From contig JAICLN010000034.1 of NCBI GenBank assembly GCA_025925615.1, positions 1 to 18,069 of the forward strand: a stretch of 18,069 nt of DNA, given 5' to 3'. Below, one piece after another: positions 1 through 6,441 of the stretch. This DNA comes from Actinomycetospora sp. (lineage in GTDB: Bacteria; Actinomycetota; Actinomycetes; Mycobacteriales; Pseudonocardiaceae). The stretch's first letter is position 1. Every line of letters begins with the position of its first letter. A model generated the notes under the pieces. The model made no database searches, was not told where the DNA came from, and worked only from the letters and a program-made list of their open reading frames with translations. The position numbers and the translations under genes are program-made.

Positions 1-1
1 G

Positions 2-94
2 AAGGTCCTCGGCCTGGACCCGAACCTGTTCGTGGCCACCAGCTGCCTGGCCGCGCTCGGGGCGGCCGTCGGGCTGGCGCGCTCGGCCCGCTGA
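2..94 (+). CDS. C-terminal end of an unidentified protein (partial)
   Basis: An open frame enters from the left edge and ends at TGA 92-94, giving 30 residues that finish in GAAVGLARSAR. The piece is rich in Ala, Gly and Leu and includes the stretch GLDPNLFVATSCL. Codon use is like that of the rest of the window, so this is probably the true end of a gene that begins outside it. The tail is too short to name a family. It converges on the IclR gene ending at 142, with 47 nt between the stops. That gap has only a weak CGGGA/TCCCG inverted repeat with a long loop and no convincing terminator. Confidence 0.5.
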   Translation, partial: KVLGLDPNLFVATSCLAALGAAVGLARSAR

Positions 95-141
95 GGGAAC
101 GCCGGGAGGAACGCTTCGCTGGCATCCCGAGGCCGGAGCCC

Positions 142-978
142 TCAGGCGGTCGCGCGGTCCAGCGCCGCCGTGATCCGCTCCGCCGCCCGTCGCACTCCCT
201 GCACGACCGCCGGCTTGCGCGGACCCAGCACCCGCGACGTCGAGCCCACGATCGACACCGCGGCCACCGCCCGTCGCCCGGAGCGCCCGCTCCCGCCGAG
301 GATCGGCGCCGCGATCGAGGACCAGCCCAGGTCGTACTCGTCGCGGCAGGTCGCGTACCCCTGCTCGCGGGTCTGGACGAGGGTGCGGTGCCAGCGCTGC
401 GGGTCGACGACGGTGAAGGGCGTCCGCCGCTCCAGCCCGCGCTCCAGGATCGCCATCACCAGCTCCCGGTCCGAGGCCGCGAGGACCCGACCGATCGACG
501 ACGAGTGCGCCGGATTGCGGTGGTAGTCGGTGCGGAACCGGAGCCCTGCCCCGGCAGTCTCGAGCCGCTCGAGGTAGAGCACGTCGGTCCCGACGGCCAC
601 CCCGAGCTGCACCGTCTCGCGGACGGTCTCGCGCAGCTCCCCGAGCACCGGCATGGCCACCTCGCGCAGCAGCAGCCGGTCGACCGCGAGCTGGCCGTAC
701 TCGAACAGGCGCAGGCCCAGGCGATACCGTCCGGAACCGGACCGTTCGAGCAGGCCACCGGCGGCCAGCGCCGCCAGCATCCGGCAGGCCGTCGACTTCG
801 CGATCCCGAGCCGCGCCGCCACCTTCGTCGCGCCCAGCTCGGGCTCGGCGGTGAAGCAGTCCAGCACGGCGACCGCGGTCGAGACCGACCGCAGCGGGGA
901 GTCCTCGGCGTCCTCGGCCTCTCCCGTCGCCCCGCTCGCCCTGGAAGGCAGCACCGCGGAGAAGGGCAGCACCGTCAT
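142..978 (-). CDS. IclR-family transcriptional regulator (first of two)
   Basis: The 278-aa protein has the two-domain IclR layout. An N-terminal winged helix-turn-helix lies at about residues 28-95 (RSVSTAVAVLDCF, then LGIAKSTACRMLAAL and the wing RYRLGLRLFEYG). A C-terminal effector-binding domain follows at about 110-275 (VLYLERLE, SSSIGRVLAA, GYATCRDEYDLGWSSIAAPI). Length and layout are normal for the family, which often controls aromatic catabolism. It is the last gene of a leftward operon. Its ATG (978) lies 3 nt after the stop of the histidine phosphatase gene, so it is probably co-transcribed with the extradiol dioxygenases. An Ala/Glu/Asp-rich extension of about 27 residues precedes the helix-turn-helix, so a later start cannot be excluded. 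It is a candidate to bind the palindrome at 4057-4075, in competition with the second IclR protein (4821-5642). The effector is unknown, probably a phenolic compound or pathway intermediate (inference). Confidence 0.93.
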   Translation of the reverse strand: MTVLPFSAVLPSRASGATGEAEDAEDSPLRSVSTAVAVLDCFTAEPELGATKVAARLGIAKSTACRMLAALAAGGLLERSGSGRYRLGLRLFEYGQLAVDRLLLREVAMPVLGELRETVRETVQLGVAVGTDVLYLERLETAGAGLRFRTDYHRNPAHSSSIGRVLAASDRELVMAILERGLERRTPFTVVDPQRWHRTLVQTREQGYATCRDEYDLGWSSIAAPILGGSGRSGRRAVAAVSIVGSTSRVLGPRKPAVVQGVRRAAERITAALDRATA

Positions 979-981
979 CGC

Positions 982-2097
982 TCAGGCCTCCCAGTTCGGG
1001 AACTCGTCCGCCGGGGGCACGTTCACCTCGGTGACACGGTTGCGGTACGAGACGAAGGCGGACCGGCCGCCCTCGCGCATCTTGACCCGGATCTCCTCGG
1101 TGTTGAGGGGCTCGCCCGGGTCGTAGCCGTGCGCCCACGTCGCGAACGCGCGCATCGGGCCGGAGTGCGTCGCCGCGAGGATGCGGCGGTGGGTCAGCGA
1201 GCCGTCCGCGCGACGGGACTCGTCCAGCAGCCGGTGGAACCCCCGCCAGAACCGCCGCACGCACATCGCCGGCGGCTCGAAGTACATCATCGGGACGGTC
1301 AGCCACTCCTGGATCGGGTCGGCCCCGCCCAGCTGCGTCCGGTAGAAGCGGTCGATCTCGACGAGCCAGCGGGGCCGGTCGCCGACGGCGAGGCGCTCGA
1401 GCGTCTCGTTGGTCGCCTGGTACTGCCGGAACGCCGAGGTGACGTCGCGCAGGCCGTCCGGGGTCCACACCCCGAAGTTGCGCAGCTCCGGGATGGGCTC
1501 GGGGTTGGTGACGTCCGCGTCGATGCCCCACATCGACAGCCCGTCCTTGGCGCCGCGGAAGAGCTGGTCGGCGGTCTGGCGGGCGCGGTTCGTGTCCGCG
1601 CACACGAGGCGGACCTGATCACCGGCATCGAAGCGCCGCGCGAGCTCGTGCCCGCGCCGGTGGGCCTGCCAGGCGCCCATCGGGGTCAGGCCGGCATCGG
1701 TCGAGTACCCCTGCGTGATGCCGTGCCGGATGATCGAGATCTCGCAGACGATCTTCTCGGACGCCCGGCGCTCGATCGGCGCCGCGATCTCCTTGCCGCG
1801 GCTAGCCTCGGCCAGCGCGGGGGTGAACCGCCGGCCGTCGTAGCTGACGCTCGTATCCACGGACCCGGCGACGGACCCACTGCCCGACGACGTCCCTCCC
1901 GACGACGGCGCGGCCGCGTCCGGGTGGGCGGGCGACGGCGCCGTCGTGGCCCGGTCCCGGAAGCGCCGCAGGTACAGGGGGGTGCCGTCGGCCTCCGGCG
2001 CCGCCTCGGCGTCGGGAACGCCCTGCCGCCGGGACCGGTACTTCGACAGGTAGTCCGGCGTCTCGTAGCGGTCCACGGACCGCGGGTCGCGGCCCAT
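982..2097 (-). CDS. Histidine phosphatase (phosphoglycerate mutase-like) in a ring-cleavage operon
   Basis: The 371-aa protein belongs to the histidine phosphatase superfamily. The phosphate-accepting motif is at R124-H125-G126 (SIIRHGITQG). The downstream arginines follow in the family block ADTNRARQTADQL (R171/R173), and the second catalytic His is H311 in AATHSGPMRA, so the catalytic core looks intact. About 115 residues precede the core, including a low-complexity Ser/Gly/Ala/Pro stretch at about 50-85, so the protein is longer than a simple phosphatase of the family. Its ATG shares one base with the TGA of the upstream dioxygenase (TGATG), a sign of translational coupling. Two extradiol dioxygenases lie upstream and an IclR regulator 3 nt downstream. 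A phosphatase is unexpected in a ring-cleavage operon. With an aryl-phosphate-synthase-like gene pair at 14463-17377, the likely job is removing phosphate from an oxidised aryl phosphate (inference). A mutase or general phosphatase role is possible but less fitting. Confidence 0.88.
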   Translation of the reverse strand: MGRDPRSVDRYETPDYLSKYRSRRQGVPDAEAAPEADGTPLYLRRFRDRATTAPSPAHPDAAAPSSGGTSSGSGSVAGSVDTSVSYDGRRFTPALAEASRGKEIAAPIERRASEKIVCEISIIRHGITQGYSTDAGLTPMGAWQAHRRGHELARRFDAGDQVRLVCADTNRARQTADQLFRGAKDGLSMWGIDADVTNPEPIPELRNFGVWTPDGLRDVTSAFRQYQATNETLERLAVGDRPRWLVEIDRFYRTQLGGADPIQEWLTVPMMYFEPPAMCVRRFWRGFHRLLDESRRADGSLTHRRILAATHSGPMRAFATWAHGYDPGEPLNTEEIRVKMREGGRSAFVSYRNRVTEVNVPPADEFPNWEA

Positions 2098-3041
2098 CAG
2101 GAGTGCACCGTGAAGAAGCGCTCGTTGACCTGGCGGTGGTAGTAGAAGATGGCCCGCCCCATCTCCTCCTCGGTCCAGGTGATCGGCTCGAAGTCCGGGT
2201 CCACCCAGTAGCCGCCGGTGAAGAGCTCGTTGCGGTTGCCGGCCGGGTCGAAGAAGTAGGTGGTGTAACCGCGGGTGACGCCGTGCCGCGTCGGCGCCAC
2301 GTCGATGGTGACGCCGTGGTAGGCGAGCGTGTCGGCGGCGTCGCGGATGCCGTTCCAGTCGTCCATCCAGAACGCGAAGTGGTGCAGCGCCCCGTTCGGG
2401 CCGGTGATCACCGCGATGTCGTGCGGGGTGTGCGAGTGCTCCAGGAACGTCGCGAGCTGGTGCCCGTCGTTGGCGAGGATCTGCTCGGTGAGCCGGAACT
2501 CCAGCAGTTCGCAGAAGAACGCGGTGAACGCCTCGACGTCCTCGGCCATGACGAACAGGTGGTCCAGCCGGGGCGGCGCGATCCCGACGAGGTCCATCGG
2601 CCGGGGCGGCGGGTTGGTCTGCGGGAGCATGTTGCCGACCCGCTCGGTGCCGTGGGTGAGCTCGACGAGGTGGCCCGACGGCGCCTCGAACCGGATCGCC
2701 TCGCCCCAGCCCGGGCCGAGCTCGCGCAGCGCGAACCGCTTGACCGGGACGCCGGCCGCCTCGAGCTTCGTCGTGAAGTGGTCGAGGTCCTCGGGCGCGT
2801 GGAGCTTGAACGACATGTGGTCCAGGCCGTAGGTGGGCGCGGCGCGCAGGATCACCGAGTGGTGCTCGCGCTCGTCCCAGCACTTGAGGAACACCCGCTC
2901 GGCGCCGTCGCGCTCGTCGCGGGCGGTCTCGACGAGCCCGAGGACCTCGGTGTAGTAGGCGGTGGCGAGCTCGAGGTCGGGGACGCGGACCTCGACGTGC
3001 TGCAGCCTGAGGATGCGGTCGGACGTGGAATTTACGGGCAT
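2097..3041 (-). CDS. Type I extradiol dioxygenase, catechol 2,3-dioxygenase-like (second paralog)
   Basis: The 314-aa protein has two vicinal-oxygen-chelate halves (about 10-130 and 155-280), as in XylE-type catechol 2,3-dioxygenase, which opens a catechol ring next to the diol using Fe(II) and O2. The iron ligands are visible: H161 (RLDHLF), a His of the pair H220/H221 (GALHHFAFW) and E272 (NRNELF). The second-shell residues that align with XylE are also present: H207 (PHDIAV), H253 (PTRHGVTRG) and Y262 (TTYFFDP). The C-terminal half carries the family signature ending in FTGGYWVDPD. The ATG has a strong ribosome site (GAGGAG) that overlaps the stop of the preceding dioxygenase, 9 nt away. 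The next gene overlaps by one base. The protein is clearly a paralog of 3051-3965, so the pair probably differs in substrate range. The exact catechol is not readable from sequence. Confidence 0.93.
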   Translation of the reverse strand: MPVNSTSDRILRLQHVEVRVPDLELATAYYTEVLGLVETARDERDGAERVFLKCWDEREHHSVILRAAPTYGLDHMSFKLHAPEDLDHFTTKLEAAGVPVKRFALRELGPGWGEAIRFEAPSGHLVELTHGTERVGNMLPQTNPPPRPMDLVGIAPPRLDHLFVMAEDVEAFTAFFCELLEFRLTEQILANDGHQLATFLEHSHTPHDIAVITGPNGALHHFAFWMDDWNGIRDAADTLAYHGVTIDVAPTRHGVTRGYTTYFFDPAGNRNELFTGGYWVDPDFEPITWTEEEMGRAIFYYHRQVNERFFTVHS

Positions 3042-3050
3042 TCCGGCTCC

Positions 3051-3965
3051 TCAGGTGTGCATGCGCAGGAAGCGCTGGCTGATGACGTTCTCGTAGTAGA
3101 AGAGGCCCTTGCCGAAGTTGTCCTCGGTCCACGTGAGGATCTCGGTGTCGGGGTCGACCCAGTAGCCGCCGGTGAAGACCTCGTTGCGGATCCCGAGCGG
3201 GTCGAAGAAGTAGATGGTGTTGCCGCGGGTGACACCGTGGCGTGTGGGGCCCTGGTCGATCTGCACGCCGTTGTAGGCGAGGGTGTCGGCCGCCTTGCGG
3301 ACGTGGTCCCAGTCGTCGAGCCAGTAGGCCCAGTGGTGCAGCGCACCGTTGGGGCCGTTGACGATCGCGATGTCGTGCGGGGAGTTCGTCCGCCCGGCGA
3401 GCCAGACGCCGAGCTGGTGGCCGTTGCCGTCGAGCACCTGCTCGGTGAGCCGCAGGCCCAGCACGTCGATGAAGAACCGCGCGGATTCGGCGACCTCCTC
3501 CGCGTTGACCAGCATGTGGTCCATGCGCGGCGGGGCGATGCCGGGCAGGTCGGGCGGCGGGACCGGCGCGGGGTTGTGCTTGCCGAGCAGGTTGCCGGTC
3601 TTCTCGACGTCCCAGACCAGTTCCATGACCTGGCCGGACGGGACCTCGAAGCGCAGCGACTCGCCCTGGCCGAGCGCCTCGCCCCGGCTGACGCGGCTGG
3701 TCGGGCAGCCGTAGGCCTCGACCTTGTTCTCGAAGTCCGCGAGGTCGTCCTCGGCCTCCACGCGGAACGTGAAGGAGTCCATCCCGGTGCGCGGGTTGTA
3801 GCGCATCCGCAGCGAGTGGTGGTCCTCCTCGTCCCAGCACTTGAGGTAGACCGCGTCCTCGGTCCGGGCGACCTGCTGCAGGCCCATGACCTCGGTGTAG
3901 TAGGCGGTCGACAGGTCCAGGTCGGGAGTTCGCACATCCACGTGTGCGAGCCGCAGGATGCCCAC
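3051..3965 (-). CDS. Type I extradiol dioxygenase, catechol 2,3-dioxygenase-like (first paralog)
   Basis: The 304-aa protein is the first gene of the leftward operon. It has the same two-half extradiol fold as its neighbour, with Fe(II) ligands H150 (RMDHML), a His of H210/H211 (GALHHWAYW) and E262 (IRNEVF). Second-shell residues are H197 (PHDIAI), H243 (PTRHGVTRG) and Y252 (TIYFFDP). The segment around PTRHG and YFFDP is close to XylE of the toluene/xylene meta pathway. One oddity is LGIRNE where most family members, including the neighbour, read xGNRNE. The start is GTG at 3965, preceded by GAGAGGA about 7 nt upstream. The transcript probably begins near 4013 from the promoter at 4020-4025, leaving a leader of about 48 nt with a small perfect hairpin. 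The expected product is a 2-hydroxymuconic semialdehyde-type compound. The substrate, catechol or an alkyl/methoxy catechol, is not known. Confidence 0.93.
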   Translation of the reverse strand: MGILRLAHVDVRTPDLDLSTAYYTEVMGLQQVARTEDAVYLKCWDEEDHHSLRMRYNPRTGMDSFTFRVEAEDDLADFENKVEAYGCPTSRVSRGEALGQGESLRFEVPSGQVMELVWDVEKTGNLLGKHNPAPVPPPDLPGIAPPRMDHMLVNAEEVAESARFFIDVLGLRLTEQVLDGNGHQLGVWLAGRTNSPHDIAIVNGPNGALHHWAYWLDDWDHVRKAADTLAYNGVQIDQGPTRHGVTRGNTIYFFDPLGIRNEVFTGGYWVDPDTEILTWTEDNFGKGLFYYENVISQRFLRMHT

Positions 3966-3988
3966 GTCCGGTCCTCTCGGGTGGGGTG

Positions 3989-4003
3989 CCGGCGCGTCGC
4001 CGG
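3989..4003 (-). other. Perfect 6-bp hairpin in the leader of the dioxygenase operon
   Basis: CCGGCG-CGT-CGCCGG forms a perfect 6-bp stem with a 3-nt loop in the predicted leader of the leftward operon, about 24 nt from the GTG start at 3965. It may only be leader structure. No run of T follows, so it is not a terminator. Confidence 0.35.
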
Positions 4004-4008
4004 TGTGC

Positions 4009-4038
4009 TTGACGTCACGACGCTAACCGCCCTACCGT
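4009..4038 (+). promoter_or_regulatory. Predicted sigma-70-type promoter for the rightward catabolic operon
   Basis: TTGACG (4009-4014) is followed after 18 nt by TACCGT (4033-4038), a good match to an actinobacterial housekeeping promoter. Transcription would start near 4045, about 65 nt before the GTG at 4112. The operator half-site 4036-4042 overlaps the -10 box and the palindrome 4057-4075 sits just downstream of the predicted start, so a bound regulator would be placed to repress. This is predicted from sequence only. Confidence 0.5.
4020..4025 (-). promoter_or_regulatory. Predicted -10 box for the leftward dioxygenase operon
   Basis: On the minus strand TAGCGT (4025 to 4020) fits TANNNT. 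No -35-like hexamer is seen at the right distance, where the sequence reads TCTCTG. The operator palindrome lies about 32 bp upstream. A promoter with a poor -35 and an upstream operator is typical of activator-dependent expression. The same TAGCGT hexamer recurs before the Rieske oxygenase (12027-12032) and the HAD gene (17508-17513). Confidence 0.4.
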
Positions 4039-4075
4039 TCCGCAGAGAAGAGCAGCCGTTCCGGTGTTCGGAACG
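4036..4075. promoter_or_regulatory. Probable IclR operator: 19-bp perfect palindrome plus a direct half-site
   Basis: The core at 4057-4075 reads CGTTCCG-GTGTT-CGGAACG, with 7-bp arms matching perfectly. A third copy of the half-site, CGTTCCG, lies at 4036-4042 in direct orientation, exactly 21 bp (two helical turns) from the left arm. Palindrome plus one direct repeat is the layout described for the IclR-family regulators PobR and PcaU. IclR genes lie in both flanking operons. Related 19-bp sites occur at 17443-17461 and 12062-12080. The layout is seen directly; which protein binds is inference. Confidence 0.65.
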
Positions 4076-4100
4076 CGTTGGCGCTGCGCGCTGAAGGCGA

Positions 4101-4107
4101 AAGGAGG
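4101..4107 (+). promoter_or_regulatory. Ribosome binding site fixing the GTG start at 4112
   Basis: AAGGAGG ends 4 nt before GTG 4112. The frame is open further upstream to an ATG at 4064, but that ATG sits inside the operator palindrome and has no ribosome site, so GTG 4112 is preferred. Confidence 0.75.
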
Positions 4108-4111
4108 CGGC

Positions 4112-4819
4112 GTGGCCGATCCGATGGCGATGCGCCGCGCCGTCGCGGGCTACGTCGAGGCCATCCACCGCGCCTACGTCGGTCAGGCGTCGACGTTCCC
4201 GCCCGCGGTCCGCGGCCGGATGCCGCTGCTGGCCGCCGGGCGGTTCACCGTCGTCGCCGCGGGCGCCCGCAACCTGCACGTCCTGGCCACGACGGAGCCC
4301 CTCGGCCCGCTGCAGGGCGAGGAGGTCGAGCTGCCGGGCTCGCTCGAGGGCATGGACTGGACGGTGCGGTTCTACGACCCGGTCGTGCTCCCCGCGCTCG
4401 GCCTGATCGACGAGGGGGCGGCGCCGCGTCCCGACGAGGTGCGCGGCTGCCTGGGGATCTCGACGGTGCTCTACCACCTGGTCACCCAGCCGGGCTCCGG
4501 GCTCTCGCCGCACCACGCGGGCCACGTCGGGTCCGGCCTGGCCAGTGGGCACTCCGCCGCCGCCCGGGACTTCGACACGCTGCGCTCCCGCGCCCGGGGG
4601 CGGGAGGCGCTGGTCGACGAGATGCAGGGGGCCGCGGTCGCCGGCCTCGCCCGCGCCCAGGTGCTCCTGGCCCGCGCGATCGCCCCGCACAACCCGGCGG
4701 TCGGCGACGCCGTCGACGCCGCGCTGCGCCCCGGGGCCGACCTCGACCCCGATGGCGTCCGCCGGGTCCTCGTCGGCGCCCTCGGGGGCACGGCGGCGAG
4801 CACCGTCGGGGCGGTCTGA
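4112..4819 (+). CDS. Unknown 235-aa protein heading the rightward catabolic operon
   Basis: I do not recognise this family. The GTG start is set by a strong AAGGAGG. The protein looks soluble, with no signal peptide or membrane segment. The N-terminal part reads AGYVEAIHRAYVGQ and FPPAVRGRMPLLAAGRF. A central, probably beta-rich region follows (FTVVAAGARNLHVLATTEPLG, MDWTVRFYDPVVLPALGLIDEG), then a stretch with GISTVLYHLVTQPGSGLSPHHAGH (residues about 112-136). The C-terminal half is helical and Ala/Arg-rich. The paired histidines in SPHHAGH could bind a ligand or metal, but this is speculation. It is separated by 1 nt from the IclR gene and is the first gene after the shared operator, so it is probably made together with the meta-cleavage enzymes. 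Possible roles include an accessory or substrate-handling protein; no function is claimed. Confidence 0.82.
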   Translation: MADPMAMRRAVAGYVEAIHRAYVGQASTFPPAVRGRMPLLAAGRFTVVAAGARNLHVLATTEPLGPLQGEEVELPGSLEGMDWTVRFYDPVVLPALGLIDEGAAPRPDEVRGCLGISTVLYHLVTQPGSGLSPHHAGHVGSGLASGHSAAARDFDTLRSRARGREALVDEMQGAAVAGLARAQVLLARAIAPHNPAVGDAVDAALRPGADLDPDGVRRVLVGALGGTAASTVGAV

Positions 4820-4820
4820 C

Positions 4821-5642
4821 GTGGACGCCACGCTGCAGTCGGTCAGCAACGCCGCCCGCCTGCTCAAGGCGTTCCTCTCCCGCGAGGAGACCCTCGGGGT
4901 CTCCGAGCTGGCGCGGCGGCTCGGGCTCGGGAAGAGCGCCGTGCACCGGCTCCTGGCGACGCTCGCCGCCGAGGGCCTCGTCGCGCGGGATCCCGACGGC
5001 GGGTACCGGCTCGGCCTGGTCATGTTCGAGCTGGGCGAGGCGGTGCGGTCGCACATGGACCTGCACGGAGCGGCCGGCCCGGTGCTCGTCGAGCTGCGCG
5101 AGCAGACCGGGGAGTCCTCGCAGGTGGGGGTGCTCGACGACGACCAGGTCGTCTACGTCGACCGCCTCGAGAGCAGCCACTCGCTGCGGCTGATGCACGA
5201 CGCCGGGCGCCGGGTCCCGCTGCACTGCACCAGCTCGGGGAAGGTGCTGCTGGCCGAGCTGGGAGAGGAGCACCTCGAACGGATCCTCGCCCGCGGCCTG
5301 CGGGCGCACACCCCGCACACCATCGTCACCCCGGAGGCGCTGCGCGCCGAGCTGGCCACCGTCCGGGAGCGCGGCTGGGCGGACGCGGTGAACGAGCGCG
5401 AGCTCGGCGTCGCGTCGCTGGCGGCGCCGGTCCGGGGTCCCGGGGGCAGCGTCGTGGCCGCGATCAGCGTCGGCGCCCCCATCACCCGCTTCCGCGCGAT
5501 CCCCCGCACCCGTCTGGCCCGCTGGGTGGTGGAGGCGGGAGAGGCGGTCTCCCGACGGCTCGGGTGGGCCCCGGAGGCGGAAAGATCGTCGTCGTCCCCC
5601 GTCCGCACGAACGGCCAGGAGGCCGCGCATGCCCGTGTCTGA
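4821..5642 (+). CDS. IclR-family transcriptional regulator (second of two)
   Basis: The 273-aa protein starts at GTG 4821, 1 nt after the previous stop. An IclR winged helix-turn-helix occupies about residues 5-70 (LQSVSNAARLLKAF, LGLGKSAVHRLLATL, YRLGLVMFELG). The effector domain spans about 80-250 (VVYVDRLES, LHCTSSGKVLLAEL, GWADAVNERELGVASLAAPV). A hydrophilic tail of about 20 residues runs into the start of the hydratase gene, with a 14-bp overlap. Placement among catabolic genes and close to the palindrome at 4036-4075 suggests it binds that site and controls its own operon, as many IclR proteins do (inference). The protein is clearly distinct from the other IclR protein (142-978), so a division of labour is possible, for example one sensing the substrate and the other a ring-cleavage product. 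Confidence 0.94.
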   Translation: MDATLQSVSNAARLLKAFLSREETLGVSELARRLGLGKSAVHRLLATLAAEGLVARDPDGGYRLGLVMFELGEAVRSHMDLHGAAGPVLVELREQTGESSQVGVLDDDQVVYVDRLESSHSLRLMHDAGRRVPLHCTSSGKVLLAELGEEHLERILARGLRAHTPHTIVTPEALRAELATVRERGWADAVNERELGVASLAAPVRGPGGSVVAAISVGAPITRFRAIPRTRLARWVVEAGEAVSRRLGWAPEAERSSSSPVRTNGQEAAHARV

Positions 5643-6441
5643 CTCCCTGGACGCTCCCGGAAAGGCCCGCGCGCTCTACGAGGCGCGGCGCACCCGGATC
5701 CCGATCGCACCCTTCACCGACGCCGACCCGTCGCTCGGGATGGCCGAGGGCTACGCGATCCAGCGGGAGCTGCTGCCGCTGCTGCTCGCGGACGGCGACC
5801 GCGTCGTCGGCTACAAGGTCGGGCTCACGTCGACGGCGATGCAGCGCATGGTCGGCGTCGACTCGCCCGACCACGGCCCGGTCCTCGCCTCCACGATCTA
5901 CCGCGACGGCGACGCGCTCCCGCTCGACCGCTTCATCGCCCCCAAGGTCGAGGCGGAGATCGTCTTCGTGATGGGGGAGCGGCTGCTCGGGCCGGGCGTG
6001 GGTCCGACCGACGCGGCGCGGGCCGTCGCCGGGGCGGCGGCGTCGATGGAGATCGTCGACTCCCGCATCGCCGACTGGCGGATCAAGCTCGCGGACACCG
6101 TCGCGGACCTGGCCTCCAACGGCGCCGTCGCCGTCTCCTCGCGGGTGGTGCCGCTCGAGGGCCTGGACACCCGCCTGATCGGGATGACGCTCACCCGCAA
6201 CGGCGAGCTGATCGACACCGGGGCGGGCGCGGCGGCGCTGGGCGACCCGCTCGCGGTTATCGCGTGGCTGGCGAACGTGCTCGGGGAGCACGGGGTGGCG
6301 CTGGAGCCGGAGCACCTGGTGATGACGGGGGCCCTGCACGCGGCGGTCCCGCTGGCCGCCGGCGAGGTGTACCGGGCGGAGTTCGACCGGCTGGGTCCGG
6401 TGTCCGTGCGGGTGACGGCGGGAGCGGGGGTGGCGGCATGA
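5629..6441 (+). CDS. dmpE: 2-oxopent-4-enoate (2-hydroxypenta-2,4-dienoate) hydratase
   Basis: The 270-aa protein adds water to 2-hydroxypenta-2,4-dienoate to give 4-hydroxy-2-oxopentanoate in the lower meta-cleavage pathway. It belongs to the MhpD/DmpE branch of the fumarylacetoacetase-like hydratase/decarboxylase family. Visible marks are GYKVGLTS (K63), the acidic metal-binding pattern KVEAEIVFV (E108, E110), SMEIVDSRIADWRIKLADTVADLAS (E141) and TGAGAAALGDPLAVIAWLANVLG. The wording DSRIADW...ADTVAD and GAGAAALG is close to DmpE, and length is normal. AGGAGG precedes the ATG at 5629, which lies inside the end of the IclR gene. The stop overlaps the next start as ATGA, so hydratase and decarboxylase are translationally coupled. 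In the known pathway these two enzymes form a complex, which fits the coupling. Confidence 0.92.
   Translation: MPVSDSLDAPGKARALYEARRTRIPIAPFTDADPSLGMAEGYAIQRELLPLLLADGDRVVGYKVGLTSTAMQRMVGVDSPDHGPVLASTIYRDGDALPLDRFIAPKVEAEIVFVMGERLLGPGVGPTDAARAVAGAAASMEIVDSRIADWRIKLADTVADLASNGAVAVSSRVVPLEGLDTRLIGMTLTRNGELIDTGAGAAALGDPLAVIAWLANVLGEHGVALEPEHLVMTGALHAAVPLAAGEVYRAEFDRLGPVSVRVTAGAGVAA

Noticed and set aside
95..141. Two GGAACGC half-sites that resemble the operator arm
   Set aside because: They are in direct orientation between two convergent gene ends, not upstream of any start, and lack the palindrome.
982..3840. A continuous 952-codon leftward reading frame that might look like a large fusion protein
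   Set aside because: Only the part up to 2097 makes sense, as the histidine phosphatase. The rest is an Arg/Pro/Ala-rich shadow of the two dioxygenase genes in another frame.
388..4094. Long rightward open frames opposite the leftward operon
   Set aside because: They are antisense shadows caused by high GC. Their translations are low-complexity Arg/Gly/Val/Asp strings without motifs, while the minus strand carries well-defined families.
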